The notes beneath the pieces are model-generated. The model worked only from the letters and a program-made list of their open reading frames with translations. It was not told where the DNA came from and searched no databases. A DNA stretch of 64,000 bases from Heliocidaris erythrogramma (taxonomy: Eukaryota; Echinodermata; Echinoidea; Camarodonta; Echinometridae), in NCBI GenBank assembly GCA_025617745.1, contig CM046859.1, positions 30,028,744 through 30,092,743 on the forward strand, given 5' to 3'. How positions within the stretch are numbered: the stretch's first letter is position 1; every line of letters begins with the position of its first letter. The translations under genes and the position numbers were made by a program. Shown piece after piece: positions 60,135 through 64,000 of this stretch.

Positions 60135-62100
60135 CACTAATGCTGCTGATGCTAATACTTCAACTGCTACTACTACTCTACACGAGTGATAATCATAATA
60201 CTATACTACTATTACTACTACTACTTCTCTACCGCTACTTCTATGATGATGCTAGTGCTAAGTCTGTTTCTAATACTACCACTGTTGCTGCTGCTATGCT
60301 ACTACTACTACTACTACTACCACTACACGTACTTCTACTTCTTCTTCTTCTCTACTACTACTACTATTACGTCTATTACTATTACTACTGCTATAGCTGC
60401 TGCTACTACTACTACTACTACTATTACTACTACTAATACTACTACTACTACTACCACTACTACTCCTACTACTATTACTAATAGTACCACTACTATACTA
60501 CTACAACCACTTGTCTACTACTACTTCTACTTCTACTATTACTTCTACTGCTACTACTACTACCACTACTACTATTCCTACTACCATGATACTACTGCTA
60601 CCTTTACCATTATACTACTATTACTCTTTACCATTAACTTTACTACCAAATCTCCTGCTACTAGTATATCTTATTTTCTAATGATGATTAAAGTGCTGAC
60701 AATAATTATGATACTAAGAATGCCACTACTACTGCCGTTCCTGATACTAATTTTACTATAGTGGTACAACTAACGCTGCTACTAACGCTACTAGCCATTA
60801 CCTCCTTCTGCTACTATCATAACAACAACAACTACTGCTACTACTACTACTACTACTACTACTTTTATTGCTGCTACTACTACTACTACCTTTCTACTAC
60901 TTTTACTACTTTTACTTCTACTGTTGCTGCTGCTACCATCACTACTACTTCTACTACTATTACTACTACTACTACTACTGCTACTAAAACTATTATTATT
61001 ATTACTACTACTACTACTACAACTACTAATACTACTTCTACTACTACTACTAAAACTATTATTATTTCTACTACTACTACTACTACTACAACTACTATTG
61101 CTACTACTACTACTACTACCACTACTACTTCTCCTGCTACTCCTCATATTACCATGCTTCTACCGCTACCTTTACTATCATACAACTATTACTTTTACCA
61201 TTAACTCTACTACCCACTCTCCTACTACTTCTTACCTTCTGATGGTGTTTAAAGTGCTGAAAATAATTCTGATACTAATAATGCCACTGCCACTGCTGTT
61301 GCTGATACTAATTTTACTAGTGGTACAACTAACGCTGCTACTAACGCTACTAGCCATTACCTCCTTCTGCTACTATCATAACAACAACAACTACTGCTAC
61401 TACTACTACTACTACTACTACTTTTATTGCTGCTGCTACTACTACTATCTTACTACTACTTTTACCACTTTTACTTCTACTGTTGCTGCTGTTACCATCA
61501 CTACTACTTCTACTACTAGTACTACTGCTACTACTACTAAAACTATTATTATTATTACTACTACTACTACAACTACTATTGCTACTACTACTACTACTAC
61601 TATCATCACCACTACTACTACTACTACTATTACTAACTTATCGTCGGCCTTATGCCAAAAGGGCCTTATCACTGTATAAAGTCTATGGCCTTAAGGCCCT
61701 TTTGGCATAAGGCTGACGTTATACTACTACTACTACTACTACTACCACTACTACTGCTCCTGCTACTCCTCATATTACCATGCTTCTACCGCTACCTTTA
61801 CTATCATACTACTATTACTTTTACCATTAACTCTACTACCCACTCTCCTACTATACCTCTTACCTTCTGATGGTGTTTAAAGTGTTGAAAATAATTCTGA
61901 TACTAATAATGCCACTGCCACTGCTGTTCCTAACTTTACTAGTGGTACAACTAACGCTGCTCCTAACGCTACTAGCCTACTACCATTACCTCCTTCTGCT
62001 ATTATCATTACTGTTATTACAACAACAACAACAAACTACTACTACGACGACTACTACTACTACTACTACTTCTAATACTAAAATCGACTGTTACCACTGC
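59750..62100. repeat. Large CTA/ACT trinucleotide array with higher-order copies
   Basis: About 2.35 kb of imperfect (CTA)n with CTG, CTT and ATT variants. A 150-bp non-repetitive block (aagtgctgaaaataattctg ... acgctactagccattacctc) recurs at 60691, 61252 and 61880, marking higher-order copies of about 561 and 628 bp. An earlier pair around ctctacacgagtgataat lies near 59974 and 60175. Long open frames are due to the triplet: five of six frames avoid stops. Confidence 0.93.
61642..61718. mobile_element. 77-bp MITE inserted in the CTA array
   Basis: 27-bp terminal inverted repeats with one mismatch start CGTCRGCCTTATGCCAAAAG and flank a 23-bp loop. TTAT is present on both sides (61638-61641, 61719-61722) as a 4-bp target duplication. 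The 81-bp insertion accounts for the longer third higher-order copy. Confidence 0.85.
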
Positions 62101-63295
62101 TGATATTAATACCACTACTTCTTATTGTACTAAAGCAATTATTACGTGTAAGTGCCAACTATGTGCTTGATAATCTCCCACTCATAAAGTGATGTATTTT
62201 TGATGACACGCTTCTGAAAAAATATTTTATGGAATGTGACCACGGACTCGACATTGCAATTGTGTCTTTCCTTGAATATAGTGAATAAAGAAATGATTGT
62301 AAATGGAAGATATTCTTCTTGAATACCTGTGTCATGATATTTGTACTAATCCGTCTTAGGTTACAAGCTTATTTACAGGGCATGATCCACGACTGCCTAA
62401 AGAGAAGGAGGTGGAGAGTTTCCGATGCTTTTTCCCCCCTAAGGAACATGATTTCGGGAATCCCATCGGCTCTCTAATATAGGGAGGGGAAGGGCAGGAA
62501 CAAAAGAAGAAGACAAAAATGTCTTTTCCCGACATGGGTCAAGGTCCCGAAAGTAGGGGGAGGGGTGTTCCTGCTTTGTTTTTATCCCCAACATTTTCTT
62601 TTCAACAATGTGCCTGGCCCCGGGGTCTTACATCTTAAATACATACATGCATTGATTTTTTAATGGTGGTTTCCCTTTGGGGCAGTTGTCTGGATATCAG
62701 TACATGTAGTTGTTATGGCGACAGTCCAGAGGATGACATCTACCCCCTCTTCTATCTCTCCCTCTCTCTCTCTCTCTCGCTTTCGCTCTCACTATCTCTC
62801 TCCTATTCCATTTATATGAACATTTTCAAACTCTATATTGAAAAAGAAAGTAAAAAGAAATCTTTTGATAATCGAGTTTATTTCATTCTTGGTTTTAGCT
62901 ATTGTTTGAACCATAGGGATATTTAAATAAACCACACTGATTAAAAGTAAATTGTGGCTTGTTCTTTACTTTTGCAACAGAGGACACACAGAGAAAAACT
63001 GTATGTGAGTTTGAAAAAGAGAGAAAGAAAGAGAGAATGGAGGAGAGTGTGTATCAAAATGAGCTCTGCAAGTAGCATTACAGAACTGAGCAAGAAGGTA
63101 TACGAGATAGCTCGTATAGACATTATAAAGAAAATAGTAGAAATTGAATTGCGAGGTGATAAGGAAAGCTAGCGGGAAGCTCGATGGGCTGAAGGAATTA
63201 CGAGCAATTTTTTTTTAATCAGAAGAGAGATGTGTAACAAGATGTTACAGCAATCCATTAAAAATTGATGGTATTGATGTTGGTTGAAAGGCAGG
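62101..63295. other. No gene seen
   Basis: AT-rich, with a (CT)n tract at about 62757-62800 and a GA-rich stretch at 63017-63045. Confidence 0.45.
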
Positions 63296-63299
63296 TAAT

Positions 63300-63555
63300 T
63301 CATGATGATGATGATGATAATGGTGATGGTGACGACGATGATTATGATTATGAAGATGACGATAGTGAAGATTATCATGGTGATTACAGTACTGATGTTG
63401 ATAATAATCATGAAGATGACGAAGATGATGGTGATGATAATGATTATAATGACGATTATGATGATGGTGATGATAATTATGATGGTTGTTGTCATGGTGA
63501 CGATCGCGATGATACTGATAGTGATTATGATGATGATTATAATGATCAAAGATGA
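63300..63555. repeat. Imperfect GAT triplet array
   Basis: About 250 bp of (GAT)n with GAC, GGT and AAT variants. Open frames giving poly-Asp, poly-Met or poly-Ile are compositional. Confidence 0.92.
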
Positions 63556-64000
63556 TATTACTAAAAGATGGTCTTAGATTTATTTCTCTTCCTCATTATC
63601 CTATTCTGGCTTCTATCTCTCTCTTTGTCTCTCTGTATATATAATCTCTCCCTATCTCTTTCTTTCTCCCCCTCAGGCGCATAGCCAGATATGATGGGGC
63701 AGTCGCCCGCCCCCGAAAAGAAGAGAAAAGACAAGAGGGCAATAGCGAGCAAATGGAAACGGAGAAGGAAACAATCAGAAATTATAAACCATCCGACAAA
63801 TTCAATAAGTTTCGTCGACCTGTTTTCCTCTCAGAGGTATTATAACACGAAACCAAATAACAGAAATCTAATGATGAATTGCTGATTGTTTAGTGATTGA
63901 TTGATCAAGTATCTATTTGTGACAGACATTCAGCTCTTTTCTGAAGACGCCCTTTAAAGAAACTTTATTTAAACTTAAAACAAATCAAATGCGTTCGTTG
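63556..64000. other. No gene seen
   Basis: A CT-rich stretch (63610-63672) and unassigned sequence to the window end. Confidence 0.4.

Noticed and set aside
60186..61679. Open frames of up to 251 codons in the CTA array
   Set aside because: Poly-Leu, poly-Thr and poly-Tyr frames follow from the CTA triplet, which avoids stops in most frames; no splice sites or domains.
63169..63577. Poly-Ile, poly-Asp and poly-Met frames
   Set aside because: All come from the GAT triplet array.

Overview
This is eukaryotic, animal-type nuclear DNA: AT-rich and gene-poor, with long non-coding stretches, GT-AG introns, many short transposons, tRNA-derived SINE-like repeats, non-LTR retrotransposon remnants and very many microsatellites. 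Several repeats resemble ones I know from sea urchins, lancelets and other marine invertebrates (SINE bodies with a tatatagcgc / aagcgctttaca core, short hairpin elements with GGGCCC-like ends, TTAA-flanked MITEs). A marine invertebrate deuterostome, probably an echinoderm, is my best guess, but nothing in the window fixes the species.

The one convincing host gene is on the + strand at 40260-48172: the last four coding exons of a class A (rhodopsin-type) peptide GPCR. They splice in frame into 322 residues running from the DRY-motif junction through TM4-TM7 to a stop codon. The exons carrying the N-terminus and TM1-TM3 were not found and must lie upstream, either in an unrecognised part of this window or outside it. 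The ligand cannot be assigned from this sequence.

Layout. 1-6.5 kb: unique-looking AT-rich DNA with a three-copy ~193-bp tandem repeat. 6.5-7.2 kb: a palindromic element built around a tRNA-Arg(UCU)-like sequence, then a TA-flanked MITE. 8-10 kb: a SINE, a diverged tandem array and a hairpin with perfect 28-bp arms. 11.5-15.4 kb: four short TIR elements, including a hAT-type MITE with a clean 8-bp target duplication. 16.9-17.4 kb: remnant of a retroelement-associated protein with an RPDLV...ELTVP signature. 18.9-21.8 kb: a hairpin MITE and a 5'-truncated LINE. 24.7-37.3 kb: MITEs, a LINE 3' end, a local duplication, triplet microsatellites and two TTAA elements placed end to end. 37.4-37.8 kb: a GGTTCATAATTCCGAA minisatellite. 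40.3-48.2 kb: the GPCR gene. 51.0-59.6 kb: a TIR element carrying a tRNA-like core, a degenerate palindromic array, long-TIR MITEs and a second LINE remnant. 59.7-62.1 kb: a large CTA-triplet array with higher-order copies and a 77-bp MITE inserted in it. 63.3-63.55 kb: a GAT-triplet array.

No operon, rRNA, CRISPR or prokaryotic feature was seen. The best leads for something undescribed are the tRNA palindrome at 6.6-6.9 kb, the tRNA-containing TIR element at 51.0-51.4 kb, the nested MITEs, and the GPCR with an unusual exon devoted to its third intracellular loop.
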